A stretch of DNA of 43,994 nucleotides from an uncultured Acidimicrobiales bacterium. Its GTDB lineage: Bacteria > Actinomycetota > Acidimicrobiia > Acidimicrobiales > Aldehydirespiratoraceae. The stretch is from contig CAJQPN010000052.1 in assembly GCA_905480195.1 (NCBI GenBank), positions 1-43,994 on the forward strand. Direction: 5' to 3'. Within the stretch, counting starts at the first letter, position 1. Each line of letters opens with the position of its first letter. Of the stretch, positions 7,736-15,125 are shown piece by piece. A program made the translations under genes and the position numbers. The notes below the pieces were generated by a model. The model did not search any database. It saw nothing but the letters and a program-made list of their open reading frames with translations, and was not told the origin of the DNA.

Positions 7736-9069
7736 GAACTGGCGGCGCGTTCGTAACCGGCGTCGAGCCAAGGAAGCGTTGCGAAACGGTACCCCTTGAC
7801 GTCCTGTGCCCTCGCTTCCTCGACCGCACGGTGGAGCAACTCGAAGTTCGGTGTAATCGGGTCGATGCCGAATCGCTCGGCGAGCATGTCGTTGTAGGCG
7901 AATTGCTTGTTGCCCTGCGTCAAGAAGTGTCGCCGTGCCACGCCTGCGCTGCGCAAGGTGCTCGTCCGCGACTGCGCAACCCGCTCGCGCTCTGTCCGGT
8001 CCGGCAGCGTGGTCGTGCCCGCCGTCACTGCGGCGAACGCGGCTGCCTGCAGCTCGTACTGCGGGAACGGAATGATCATGTTGCCGAGCCCGATGAAACC
8101 GAGTGACGGGGTGACGACGGAGAAGAGGTCGAGGTAGAGAGGATGGATCCAGCCATCGTCCACTCGCACGACATCAGGCGCGTTCAGGAACGGTACGGCG
8201 TACCGATATCCCGTGCAGTAGAGCAGGACGTCGACGGATTCAATGCGGCTTCCATCGGTCAACACGAGGTCGTCACCATTGAATCGCTCGATCGCAGCGC
8301 AGACCTTGACGTCGTCGCAGCCAGGCAATGGCCGGCCGGCGCGAGCATCGCCCACACTGAGCACAGTTTCCGAGGCGACGGCGGAAATTTCGACCGCGAT
8401 GTCGATCCCCGATGCCCTCCCTCCGAGCAGGACCACCCGCTTTCCGGCGAAGTCCTCAGGACGCCGATAGTTGTGGCTGTGCAGTCGCAACCCACTGAAC
8501 GACGAGGCCCCGGGAACATCCGGAACGTTAGGGACACTGAAATGGCCGTTGCAGACCGCAACTGCATCGAACCGTTCTTCCTCGACTTCGCCGCCGACAC
8601 CGGTCGTTCGGATAAGCCAAGCGGCGACCTCGAGATCGTCGGTCCGTCTCGCCCCGGCGGCGTTAAGAGGGACGAGCGCTTCGACCGGGGCACGGAACCG
8701 GATGTCGTCGGCCAGCCCGAAGTGGTCGGCGTACCGCTGGAGATAGGCCAGGACCTCCTCGTGTCCTGGAAATCGGGGCCACGAGTGGTGGCCCCCACCT
8801 CGAGCGTCAAACGGGTACTCCCGAAAGGCCATGAGGTCGCGCGGCAAGTTGGTATGGAGATTCGCGTACATCGACGTGTGGACGCGCTGGCGGTCCGGGG
8901 CTACCGAGATCGGGTCTGACTCCGTGGCATCGGTATAGACCCAGGTGCCTCCGAGGGTCGCCCCGGCCTCGAAGATGACGGGGGAGAGACCAACACGCTT
9001 GAGTTGTCGAGCCGCCGCCAGTCCCGCAGCCCCTGCGCCGATGACGGCAACGTTCTTCGAGGGCGACAT
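7723..9069 (-). CDS. Flavin-containing monooxygenase
   Basis: A 448-aa class B flavoprotein monooxygenase. It has the FAD-binding GAGAAG at the N terminus, the FMO-type GGTW after strand two, the FMO fingerprint F-x-G-x3-H-S-x2-Y (FSGLRLHSHNY), and a second nucleotide-binding glycine loop (LLGGRASGID) for NADPH. The conserved C-terminal YCTGY is also present. Its length is that of N- or S-oxidising FMOs rather than the longer Baeyer-Villiger enzymes. The ATG at 9069 is supported by a TATGGT hexamer 8 nt upstream. It overlaps the convergent esterase at its 3' end. It oxidises a soft nucleophile, perhaps an amine or thioether; substrate not identifiable. Confidence 0.92.
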   Translation of the reverse strand: MSPSKNVAVIGAGAAGLAAARQLKRVGLSPVIFEAGATLGGTWVYTDATESDPISVAPDRQRVHTSMYANLHTNLPRDLMAFREYPFDARGGGHHSWPRFPGHEEVLAYLQRYADHFGLADDIRFRAPVEALVPLNAAGARRTDDLEVAAWLIRTTGVGGEVEEERFDAVAVCNGHFSVPNVPDVPGASSFSGLRLHSHNYRRPEDFAGKRVVLLGGRASGIDIAVEISAVASETVLSVGDARAGRPLPGCDDVKVCAAIERFNGDDLVLTDGSRIESVDVLLYCTGYRYAVPFLNAPDVVRVDDGWIHPLYLDLFSVVTPSLGFIGLGNMIIPFPQYELQAAAFAAVTAGTTTLPDRTERERVAQSRTSTLRSAGVARRHFLTQGNKQFAYNDMLAERFGIDPITPNFELLHRAVEEARAQDVKGYRFATLPWLDAGYERAASSQYW

Positions 9070-9077
9070 CGACGGCG

Positions 9078-9083
9078 ACCATA
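9078..9083 (-). promoter_or_regulatory. -10 hexamer of the FMO gene, leaderless-type
   Basis: On the minus strand TATGGT lies 8 nt before the ATG at 9069, with no Shine-Dalgarno sequence between. Confidence 0.5.
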
Positions 9084-9132
9084 GCGGGGCGACTGACCTC
9101 GCGACCCAGCGCTGTGCTGGGGTGTGGGCTTG

Positions 9133-9360
9133 CTACCCGGAGACCTTGAGCGAAACGCAAAGCTCCCTTCCTTCGAGATCGGCGAGCGCGAGCCATCGAA
9201 CCCTGCCCTGATCACTGTCGATCGTCGGGGCTCGTAGGCCCAAAGGCCAGTCGACCTCGGTGATCCGGTTGCCGGGTCGGAAGGCGAGCTGCAGCCGGTT
9301 CTTGGCCGTCGTGAAGTCGCTGCTCAAGAGGAAGAGAACCCGCAGGGTCCGAGCACGGGC
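9133..9360 (-). pseudogene. Remnant of a VOC/glyoxalase-like protein
   Basis: This 9070-9465 intergenic stretch otherwise holds only promoters. On the minus strand, codons from 9360 down to the stop at 9133 read like the C-terminal half of a glyoxalase-like (VOC, Glyoxalase_6 type) domain: TAKNRLQLAFRPGNR resembles the family's KNRLHLDLRP strand, and VRWLALADLEGRELCVS resembles W..LADPEGNEFCV. A TGA at 9361-9363 closes the frame upstream. The only start inside is a TTG at 9327 that would give a 64-aa piece lacking the N-terminal half of the fold. I therefore read it as a decayed gene. The match is from family memory, not a search; a short functional protein is not excluded. Confidence 0.45.
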
Positions 9361-9430
9361 TCACTGACGAAGACGTCAAGACATTGACGGTCGCAAATCC
9401 GGCTTGGTCCTTTGCGATCGAGGGGCCGGT

Positions 9431-9458
9431 CTGACCCGACGTCCATCGGCTTTACACT
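9431..9458 (+). promoter_or_regulatory. Promoter of GNAT gene, leaderless-type
   Basis: CTGACC (9431-9436) and TACACT (9453-9458) are separated by 16 nt and make a reasonable -35/-10 pair. The -10 ends 7 nt before the ATG at 9466, and there is no ribosome binding site. Confidence 0.6.
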
Positions 9459-9465
9459 CCGGATC

Positions 9466-9942
9466 ATGGAGCCTCGACGCCTCACGGCAGCCGACGAACG
9501 TGAGCTGCTTGCCATGTTCGAGCTGATTCGTGGCGCGTTCGCATACATGGACGGCGTCATCGACCCCCCGTCATCGGTTCACCGACTGAGTGCAGGCCAG
9601 CTGGCGAAAGCGCCAGGCGAGCCGTGGGCGCTTGGTGATCCGATCGTCGCCTGCATGGTGCTGACACCGCAGCCCGATTCGCTCTCCGTCGGAAAGCTCG
9701 CTGTCGCGGAAGGGCGGCAGGGTGAGGGATTGGCTCGGCGCCTGATCGATCACGCTGAGGTACGGGCTGTCGAGCTTGGCCTTGCGTGGCTCGAACTCGA
9801 GGTCCGAGTCGAGTTGCGCGCCAACCAGCGCGCATTCACAGCACTCGGGTTTCACGAGGTCGAACGCACCGCGCACCCCGGGTATGACCGTCCGACAGGA
9901 ATCACCTATCGGCGCCGTGTGGGAGCAGCGCACGAGTCCTGA
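9466..9942 (+). CDS. GNAT-family N-acetyltransferase
   Basis: A 158-aa acetyltransferase. The acetyl-CoA binding segment is seen as VGKLAVAEGRQGEGLARRLIDHAE, containing the Q/R-x-x-G-x-A/G loop (RQGEGLA), followed by LGLAWLELEVRVELRANQRAFTALGFHEVER, the typical strand-helix end of the fold. The start ATG at 9466 is fixed by the promoter just ahead. It transfers an acetyl group to an amine on a small molecule or protein; the acceptor cannot be told. It is a single-gene unit convergent with the gene ending at 9988. Confidence 0.85.
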   Translation: MEPRRLTAADERELLAMFELIRGAFAYMDGVIDPPSSVHRLSAGQLAKAPGEPWALGDPIVACMVLTPQPDSLSVGKLAVAEGRQGEGLARRLIDHAEVRAVELGLAWLELEVRVELRANQRAFTALGFHEVERTAHPGYDRPTGITYRRRVGAAHES

Positions 9943-9992
9943 CGTCCCATCGAGCAACCGGGGCGCGGGGGGAAGGGAGCGGTCTCGTCAGG
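9938..9992. terminator. Inverted repeat containing both convergent stop codons
   Basis: CCTGACG (9938-9944) and CGTCAGG (9986-9992) are perfect 7-bp arms around a 41-nt loop. Each arm contains the stop codon of one of the two convergent genes. The long G-rich loop makes a simple intrinsic terminator uncertain. Confidence 0.3.
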
Positions 9993-11004
9993 CCGCAGCG
10001 TCGAATTCGGCGAGCACGCGCCCAGCATCGGTGTGCTTTGCGATGCGATCTTCGAGCACCTTGCGCTGCTCGGCGGCGGCGATCGCAGGCTGCTTGACCG
10101 TCGCCCAGTGGACGAGGCCGGCCCAGAACCGATCGATCAACGCTGCGCCACTCACCGTGGCACCGTCGATCGTCTGGAAGGTGACCGAACGCAGCTCACC
10201 GAGGTAGATGTTGAGCGACCGGACGTGAATCTCCTCATCGACCCGGATCCGACCGATGATCTCTGCAGCAAGCTCAGCACCCTCCCGCCGGTTTCGGAAC
10301 ACATCAGAGGTGCGAAGAATGTGCTGGCTGTCAGCGAACCCGAGTTCAGCTCGAAACTCGATGATCAACAGATTGGCAAGGAACGAGACCATTCCCTCGA
10401 TCTCTGCCGGCACCTCGGGCACGAGACGAGTACCTGCGTCCGGACGACCGATGTTCTCCGGTGGGTCGACATCGGGGAACGCTCCCTCGCCGAACGCGAG
10501 ATCGCGGGCTGCGAACCACATCGCATCATGGCCACCGATGCCGTTGTCTGGCTCTCCGCCCTCATCGAGGCCGTGAGCGAGCAGCAGACCCTTCTTGAGG
10601 TGGCCGATCGCCATCTCGGAGATGTTTTCGACGATGACGTCCTGAAGATCAGGGAACGTCATCTCGGCGAGTAGCCGTCCCCGGGCCTCGATCTTGCCGG
10701 TGATGGTCAACGAGTTCCAGAACGACTCGCCGAGGCCATTGCGGAGCAACACCAGTTGCTGTGCGGCGGTTGGCATTCGCACTCCGTCGAGGAGTTGAGC
10801 CGTGGCGCCGAACGCCTTGCCGCCCCGTGCTTGCAGGGCCGCCTCCCACGCATCGAGTGCAGGCTCTCGAACAAGCGATCGAGGGGGCTGATACGCCCCG
10901 TCTTTGAGGAATCCCCCGTGGAGCCGTTGCCCGCAAACCATGTGTTGCTCAGCGTAGGTATGGTCCGCGAGCAGTTCATCTTGGCTGTACACGAGGCGGG
11001 CCAT
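9988..11004 (-). CDS. Unknown protein, possibly ferritin-like
   Basis: A 338-aa soluble protein I do not recognise with certainty. It is largely helical by composition, with no signal peptide or membrane segment. Helical segments carry Glu/His pairs such as ENISEMAIGH, LLIIEFRAELGFADSQH and VDEEIHVRSLNIYLGEL. The last has an E-x-x-H-like pattern that, with the Glu of the helix before it, recalls carboxylate-bridged diiron (ferritin-like) proteins; this is a suggestion only. The start ATG at 11004 is supported by a perfectly placed -10 hexamer. It lies 14 bp behind a hydrolase gene on the same strand but has its own promoter. Confidence 0.7.
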   Translation of the reverse strand: MARLVYSQDELLADHTYAEQHMVCGQRLHGGFLKDGAYQPPRSLVREPALDAWEAALQARGGKAFGATAQLLDGVRMPTAAQQLVLLRNGLGESFWNSLTITGKIEARGRLLAEMTFPDLQDVIVENISEMAIGHLKKGLLLAHGLDEGGEPDNGIGGHDAMWFAARDLAFGEGAFPDVDPPENIGRPDAGTRLVPEVPAEIEGMVSFLANLLIIEFRAELGFADSQHILRTSDVFRNRREGAELAAEIIGRIRVDEEIHVRSLNIYLGELRSVTFQTIDGATVSGAALIDRFWAGLVHWATVKQPAIAAAEQRKVLEDRIAKHTDAGRVLAEFDAAA

Positions 11005-11010
11005 GACCAG

Positions 11011-11016
11011 AGCGTA
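11011..11016 (-). promoter_or_regulatory. -10 hexamer of the ferritin-like gene, leaderless-type
   Basis: On the minus strand TACGCT sits 6 nt before the ATG at 11004 and just 2 nt after the TGA of the upstream hydrolase gene. The promoter therefore fits entirely in a 14-bp gap plus the preceding coding end. Confidence 0.6.
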
Positions 11017-11018
11017 GG

Positions 11019-11879
11019 TCAGCCCGGGAACTCTTGCCTCCGGCCGAGCGCATGGTCGGCGAACAAGTCACTGAGCCGCGGCCACAGCTCAGGCGGATAG
11101 TCGTGACCCATCCCCTCAACCAGAGCGAATTGTGCTCCGCGGATCAGTGCTGCGGTGCGGCGGCCGGCGTCGGGACCGATGAGTGTGTCGGCTGCACCGT
11201 GGACGACGAGTGTCGGGACATCGAGACTACGGAGCAAAGCAGCGCGGGGCGGGGCCGTTGCGAGGGCCATCGACTGTCTCGTCGAGCCAGCGGGGTCGAA
11301 GCGCCGTTCGAAGGAACGTTCGGCTTCTCGCCGCCAGCGCGCCTCATCGGCGAACTCGGGGCTTCCCCAGACACGCAGGCCGGCAGCCCATGCCTCGCAG
11401 TGACTGTCCAGATCGTGGGGGGCCGGGGCATCGAACTGCTTCGCCGCCTCGGGTGACCGGTACAGGTACTCGGGTTCACCGGTCGAGGACATCACCGAGC
11501 ACAGTGTGCGGACCCGAGCGGGTGCCGTGATTGCCAGCATCTGGGCGATCATCCCGCCCATCGACAAACCGACGACATGCGCCTGTCGTGCCTCGACCGA
11601 GTCGAGAACGGCGACGGCGTCGTCGACCATGTCACCGATGGAGTACCAGGCGCCGTCGGCGTCGGGTCGACGGTCGCTGAAATGGGTGCTGAGCCCCATG
11701 TCTCGATTGTCGAAGCGGATCACTCGAAGCCCACGGGCCACCAGCATGGCGCACCATGCTTCGGAGAAGTTGATGCATTGGCTGCCGAGACCGTTGATCA
11801 GAAGCATTGTCGGGTCGTCGGCACCTCCACCCATGACCTCGTAGTAGATGTCGACGTCATCGTTGTGGGCGAACGGCAT
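11019..11879 (-). CDS. Alpha/beta-fold hydrolase
   Basis: A 286-aa hydrolase of the classic alpha/beta fold. The oxyanion region (LLINGLGSQ), the nucleophile elbow GLSMGG, the acid in VVHGAADTLIGPDAG and the His in VEGMGHDYPPELWP form a complete triad. RFDNRDMGLS is the conserved strand-3 segment seen in esterases and ester-ring hydrolases of this group. The short N terminus (MPFAHNDDVDIYYEVMG) has no export signal, so it acts in the cytoplasm. A TACGGT hexamer lies 6 nt before the ATG. Substrate is not predictable; family assignment is firm. Confidence 0.9.
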   Translation of the reverse strand: MPFAHNDDVDIYYEVMGGGADDPTMLLINGLGSQCINFSEAWCAMLVARGLRVIRFDNRDMGLSTHFSDRRPDADGAWYSIGDMVDDAVAVLDSVEARQAHVVGLSMGGMIAQMLAITAPARVRTLCSVMSSTGEPEYLYRSPEAAKQFDAPAPHDLDSHCEAWAAGLRVWGSPEFADEARWRREAERSFERRFDPAGSTRQSMALATAPPRAALLRSLDVPTLVVHGAADTLIGPDAGRRTAALIRGAQFALVEGMGHDYPPELWPRLSDLFADHALGRRQEFPG

Positions 11880-11885
11880 CGGCGC

Positions 11886-11891
11886 ACCGTA
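11886..11891 (-). promoter_or_regulatory. -10 hexamer of alpha/beta hydrolase gene, leaderless-type
   Basis: On the minus strand TACGGT is 6 nt before the ATG at 11879, the same geometry as its neighbours. No ribosome binding site. Confidence 0.6.
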
Positions 11892-12004
11892 CTGGGCCGT
11901 TGGATCGAGCGAGCGAGCATGACTGGCTTCGCCACCATGTCGGAGGGCAAACAGCGATGGGCGGGGTCACCGGCGGAGTACAAACCACGCTGAGTCCAGC
12001 GATC

Positions 12005-12010
12005 TAGTCT
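12005..12010 (+). promoter_or_regulatory. -10 hexamer of the rhomboid gene, leaderless-type
   Basis: TAGTCT with 6 nt to the ATG at 12017. Together with the minus-strand promoter at 11886-11891 it forms a compact divergent promoter region. Confidence 0.6.
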
Positions 12011-12016
12011 GGGGAC

Positions 12017-12661
12017 ATGGCGGGTTCGGTCGATTCGACGGGTTCCCCGTGGCGGCTCGTGGTGACGCCGGTCGGGCTCATGGTTGTCGCTCTTGCGGTG
12101 ATGTGGGGAGTCGAGGTGATCGACAGCGTGGCACTCAACGACGAATTGCAACGCAACGGTCTGCGTCCCCGTCACCGAGAAGGACTCGATGGCATTCTCT
12201 GGGGACCGTTTCTGCACTCGGACTTCGGGCACATTGCATCGAACTCGGTTCCGTTCCTCGGCCTCGGCGGTCTGGTGGCAGTCCGGGGAAGGCGGTACTG
12301 GGCCTGGGTCACGAGCGCTGCGATCATTCTCGGTGGTGGCCTGACGTGGGTTCTTGCCGGAGACGGCAACCACGTCGGGGCAAGCGGTGTGGTGTTCGGG
12401 TACTTCGGGGCGATCCTCGGGGCAGCCGTTTTTGAGCGGCACGTACGGGCGCTCGGCGCTGCGCTGATTGCACTTGGCTTCTACAGCAGCCTCATTGCCG
12501 GGTTGGTGCCTCAAGATGCGATTTCCTGGGAGGGTCATCTCTTCGGTCTCATTGCCGGATTGATCGTGGCCAGGGTGCTGGCGGAGCCTCAGAGCAAACC
12601 GTTCGACGAGCCGCATGAACCCGAGCCCTGGGAGCTTGACGAGCCGTGGAAGCTGACCTGA
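12017..12661 (+). CDS. Rhomboid-family intramembrane serine protease
   Basis: A 214-aa membrane protein with about six hydrophobic segments. The rhomboid features are in order: loop-1 region with HSDFGHIASN before a transmembrane helix, the catalytic Ser in VGASGVVFGYFG (GxSG at the top of a helix), and the catalytic His in SWEGHLFGLIAG. These give the Ser-His dyad that cleaves transmembrane substrates within the bilayer. The C-terminal ~25 residues are a cytoplasmic, Glu/Pro/Trp-rich acidic tail. It is a single-gene unit, convergent with the amidohydrolase gene, with 4 bp between the stops. Confidence 0.9.
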   Translation: MAGSVDSTGSPWRLVVTPVGLMVVALAVMWGVEVIDSVALNDELQRNGLRPRHREGLDGILWGPFLHSDFGHIASNSVPFLGLGGLVAVRGRRYWAWVTSAAIILGGGLTWVLAGDGNHVGASGVVFGYFGAILGAAVFERHVRALGAALIALGFYSSLIAGLVPQDAISWEGHLFGLIAGLIVARVLAEPQSKPFDEPHEPEPWELDEPWKLT

Positions 12662-12671
12662 GCGGTCAGCT
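12651..12671. terminator. Bidirectional hairpin at convergent stops
   Basis: AGCTGACC and GGTCAGCT form a perfect 8-bp stem with a 5-nt loop (TGAGC). The loop begins with the rhomboid TGA and the right arm contains the minus-strand stop (TCA, 12666-12668). There is no U-tract on either side, but the position between two convergent genes supports a bidirectional terminator. Confidence 0.5.
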
Positions 12672-13688
12672 CAACCCGTAGACACGTTCGGCCGTCGCCG
12701 AGAACATCGATACCTGTTCGGCTGCGGCGAAGTCGGCAGCGATTTTTTTGCAAGCATTCCAGAACACCGCGTAACTGAGCGACCACCGATCGACCGGAAA
12801 GTTGCTTTCGAACATGCACCGATCCGGGCCGAAGCATTCGATGGTGTGGCGGTAGTAGGGGCCCTGCGCGTCGACGAATTGATCACTCGTCACGGGCTTG
12901 GCATCGGTGTCGAGCGTGGTCACGTGCCATTGGAAACCGTTGTCGGGCATCGCCAGCCCTCCAAGCTTGGCGACGACATTCGGGTTCTCGGCAATGGCGG
13001 CGATGTCGTCCTTCCATTGCTCGAAGATGACCCCTCGCTGATCGGCGAACGCACCGACGCCTAGGGGGGTGCCGAAGTGGTCGAGGACCATCGTGGTGTT
13101 TGGAACTGCTGCCGCGAGATCGCAGAAGTCCTGGTTCTGATGATGGTAGTGCCAGGTGTCGTAGGTCAGCCCTCGCTCGCCGAGGCGGGCCACACCGGCT
13201 CGGAAGCCGTCGCGACGATAGAGGTCGGCCGGCGCGCGGCCGGGAATCGTGAGTGCATCGGGTTCGAGTGCTGATGCTCCGGCATCACGAATCCCAACGA
13301 AGCGCCCGCCCGCAGCAGCGGCATGTGCATCGAGGATCTCGTCGAGGTGTGGGCTCTGAAGATCGGCGTGAGCAACGATGGCGGCGATGGAGGCCTGGCC
13401 GCTGCGACGGTCGCTCTCGGATGCGTTGGCGGCAACGAACTCGGTCTCGCCGACTGGTCGTAAGTGCTCGGGGCCGTCTTTGCGGTAGGCGGCACGGCAT
13501 TCGACGAACACGGTTTTCACGACCTTGTGGCCAGCGTTCGTGTCGTTGTGAAGATCATCGAGGCCATAGGGCAATCCTTCGTCGGGAGGCCACAGATGAT
13601 GGTGAGGATCGATGATCCGGCGGTCGGGGTCGATGATCTCCTCGGAAATGAGTTCCGACCATTCCTGCATGATGGGTCGTTCAACCAT
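12666..13688 (-). CDS. Amidohydrolase-2 family metal-dependent hydrolase
   Basis: A 340-aa TIM-barrel hydrolase of the amidohydrolase-2 group, which includes L-fuconolactonase, 2-pyrone-4,6-dicarboxylate lactonase and related enzymes. The first-strand metal motif is RIIDPHHHLWPP, with further conserved segments HADLQSP, TMVLDHFGTPLG and the C-terminal MFESNFPVDRWS (active-site Asp in the last). I chose ATG 13688 (MVERPIMQEW) because longer starts add a low-complexity stretch that runs into the thiolase promoter region; ATG 13670 is an alternative. A CATGGT hexamer 6 nt upstream of 13688 could be a weak -10. It probably opens a lactone or hydrolyses a similar carboxylate ester in catabolism. 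Confidence 0.88.
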   Translation of the reverse strand: MVERPIMQEWSELISEEIIDPDRRIIDPHHHLWPPDEGLPYGLDDLHNDTNAGHKVVKTVFVECRAAYRKDGPEHLRPVGETEFVAANASESDRRSGQASIAAIVAHADLQSPHLDEILDAHAAAAGGRFVGIRDAGASALEPDALTIPGRAPADLYRRDGFRAGVARLGERGLTYDTWHYHHQNQDFCDLAAAVPNTTMVLDHFGTPLGVGAFADQRGVIFEQWKDDIAAIAENPNVVAKLGGLAMPDNGFQWHVTTLDTDAKPVTSDQFVDAQGPYYRHTIECFGPDRCMFESNFPVDRWSLSYAVFWNACKKIAADFAAAEQVSMFSATAERVYGLS

Positions 13689-13754
13689 GCCAGCACCATG
13701 GCACACACGAGCGTTGGGCTCTGCGGAGATGTCGTGCGTCGGGTCGGCCTCCAC

Positions 13755-13787
13755 TAGCCTGCCACGCACACCGACACCCGTGAGGAG
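13755..13787 (+). promoter_or_regulatory. Promoter and ribosome binding site of thiolase
   Basis: TAGCCT (13755-13760) is a -10 candidate giving a leader of about 27 nt, and TGAGGAG (13781-13787) is a good Shine-Dalgarno sequence 6 nt before the ATG at 13794. This gene is thus leadered, unlike most of its neighbours. Confidence 0.5.
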
Positions 13788-13793
13788 TCCGCG

Positions 13794-14966
13794 ATGACCG
13801 AAGCAGTGTTCGTTTCCTACGCCCGAACCGGCATGGCCAAGGCCGGCCGTGGTGGCTTCAACATGACGCCAGCGATGTCGATGGCCGCGCACGCGATTAG
13901 CAGTGCGGTCGAGAAGTCGGGTGTCGAGCCCGAGGCTGTCGAGGACGTTGCCCTCGGCAACGGCGCGCATGGTGCCGGGAACCTTGGCAGACTTTCCGGC
14001 CTACTCGCCGGTCTGCCGGTCACCACTGGAGGCAACACGATCCAGCGTCACTGCTCGTCCGGTCTCAACTCAATCGCCGTGGCTGCCAACTACATCAAGG
14101 CTGACGGTGCTGATTGTGTCGTTGCGGGTGGGGTCGAGTCGATTTCGATCAAGAACCCGGGAGTGGGTGGCGCGATCAACATGGATCCCAAGCTCGAAGA
14201 GCAGTACCCGGCGATCTACATGGCGATGATCGAGACAGCCGACATCGTCGCCGAGCGCTACAACGTTTCGCGCGAGTACCAGGACGAGTACAGCTATGAG
14301 TCGCAGATGCGCATGGCGAAGGCGCAGGAGAACGGCCTTTTCGAGGACGAGATCGTCCCGATGGAGACCAAGATGAAGCTCGTCAACAAAGAGACCGGAG
14401 AGGAATCGATCGTCGACTACACGGTCGACCGCGACGAGTGCAACCGTCCCAGCACGACGCTTGAAGGCCTTGGCAAGCTCCAGCCGGTGCGCGGTGAGGG
14501 AAACTTCATCACTGCCGGAAACGCCAGCCAGCTCTCCGACGGGGCTGCTGCGGTGGTGATGATGTCCGACACGGAAGCCGCCAAGCGCAACATCGAGCCG
14601 ATGGGGGCGTTCAAGGGCTGGGCCGTCGCAGGATGCGAGCCCGACGAGATGGGCATCGGTCCGGTCTTTGCGGTCCCGAAGCTGCTCGAGCGCCACGGTC
14701 TGACCGTTGACGACATCGACCTCTGGGAGCTGAATGAGGCGTTTGCAAGCCAGTGCCTGTACAGCCGTGATCGTCTTGGTATCGACCCCGAGAAGTACAA
14801 CGTCAACGGTGGATCGATCGCAATCGGTCATCCATTCGGGATGACGGGCACACGCTGCGCCGGCCACTTGCTGCAGGAAGGCAAGCGTCGAGGCGCCAAA
14901 TATGGCGTCGTGACGATGTGTATCGGTGGTGGCCAGGGGGCAGCAGGGCTGATCGAGATCTACTGA
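13794..14966 (+). CDS. Acetyl-CoA C-acyltransferase (thiolase)
   Basis: A 390-aa thiolase. All catalytic residues are seen: nucleophilic Cys87 in QRHCSSGLNSI, His346 in IGHPFGMTGTR and Cys376 in MCIGGGQGAAGL; NEAFAS is also conserved. It catalyses reversible thiolytic cleavage of 3-ketoacyl-CoA to acetyl-CoA and a shortened acyl-CoA, the last step of beta-oxidation, or the reverse condensation. It stands alone on its strand between an amidohydrolase and an esterase, with no other beta-oxidation genes adjacent, so degradative versus biosynthetic use is not settled by context. Confidence 0.94.
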   Translation: MTEAVFVSYARTGMAKAGRGGFNMTPAMSMAAHAISSAVEKSGVEPEAVEDVALGNGAHGAGNLGRLSGLLAGLPVTTGGNTIQRHCSSGLNSIAVAANYIKADGADCVVAGGVESISIKNPGVGGAINMDPKLEEQYPAIYMAMIETADIVAERYNVSREYQDEYSYESQMRMAKAQENGLFEDEIVPMETKMKLVNKETGEESIVDYTVDRDECNRPSTTLEGLGKLQPVRGEGNFITAGNASQLSDGAAAVVMMSDTEAAKRNIEPMGAFKGWAVAGCEPDEMGIGPVFAVPKLLERHGLTVDDIDLWELNEAFASQCLYSRDRLGIDPEKYNVNGGSIAIGHPFGMTGTRCAGHLLQEGKRRGAKYGVVTMCIGGGQGAAGLIEIY

Positions 14967-14979
14967 TCTCGACACTTCT

Positions 14980-15000
14980 CCTCCGCTTCAGATTCGGAGG
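14980..15000 (+). terminator. Weak hairpin after thiolase
   Basis: CCTCCG and CGGAGG form a 6-bp stem around a 9-nt loop, 14 nt beyond the thiolase stop. No U-tract follows. Placement fits a terminator but the structure is marginal. Confidence 0.3.
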
Positions 15001-15111
15001 TGTGCTCGTGCGTCGAGGACGAAGCGGACCGTGCGCTCGACGTGAGCCTTGCGATCACCGGCGTCACGCTGGGCTGCAATCGCGTACCTGACGGCGTGTT
15101 GAATCGGGGAC

Positions 15112-15117
15112 TACGGT
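15112..15117 (+). promoter_or_regulatory. -10 hexamer of HSL-type esterase gene
   Basis: TACGGT with 8 nt to the ATG at 15126, implying a leader of zero to two nucleotides. No ribosome binding site. It marks the start of the esterase-merR transcription unit. Confidence 0.5.
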
Positions 15118-15125
15118 CGGTGTCA

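Noticed and set aside
8143-8919. A 258-codon plus-strand frame inside the flavin monooxygenase gene
   Set aside because: Opposite strand of a clear FMO with complete fingerprint motifs; the plus-strand product shows no recognisable fold.
11919-11993. A 24-codon frame between hydrolase and rhomboid promoters
   Set aside because: No ribosome binding site or promoter of its own and no hydrophobic or conserved features; likely chance.
11798-12616. A 272-codon minus-strand frame across the divergent promoters and rhomboid gene
   Set aside because: It overlaps the rhomboid gene fully, is rich in Arg/His/Pro and covers the start of the hydrolase gene on the same strand in another frame.
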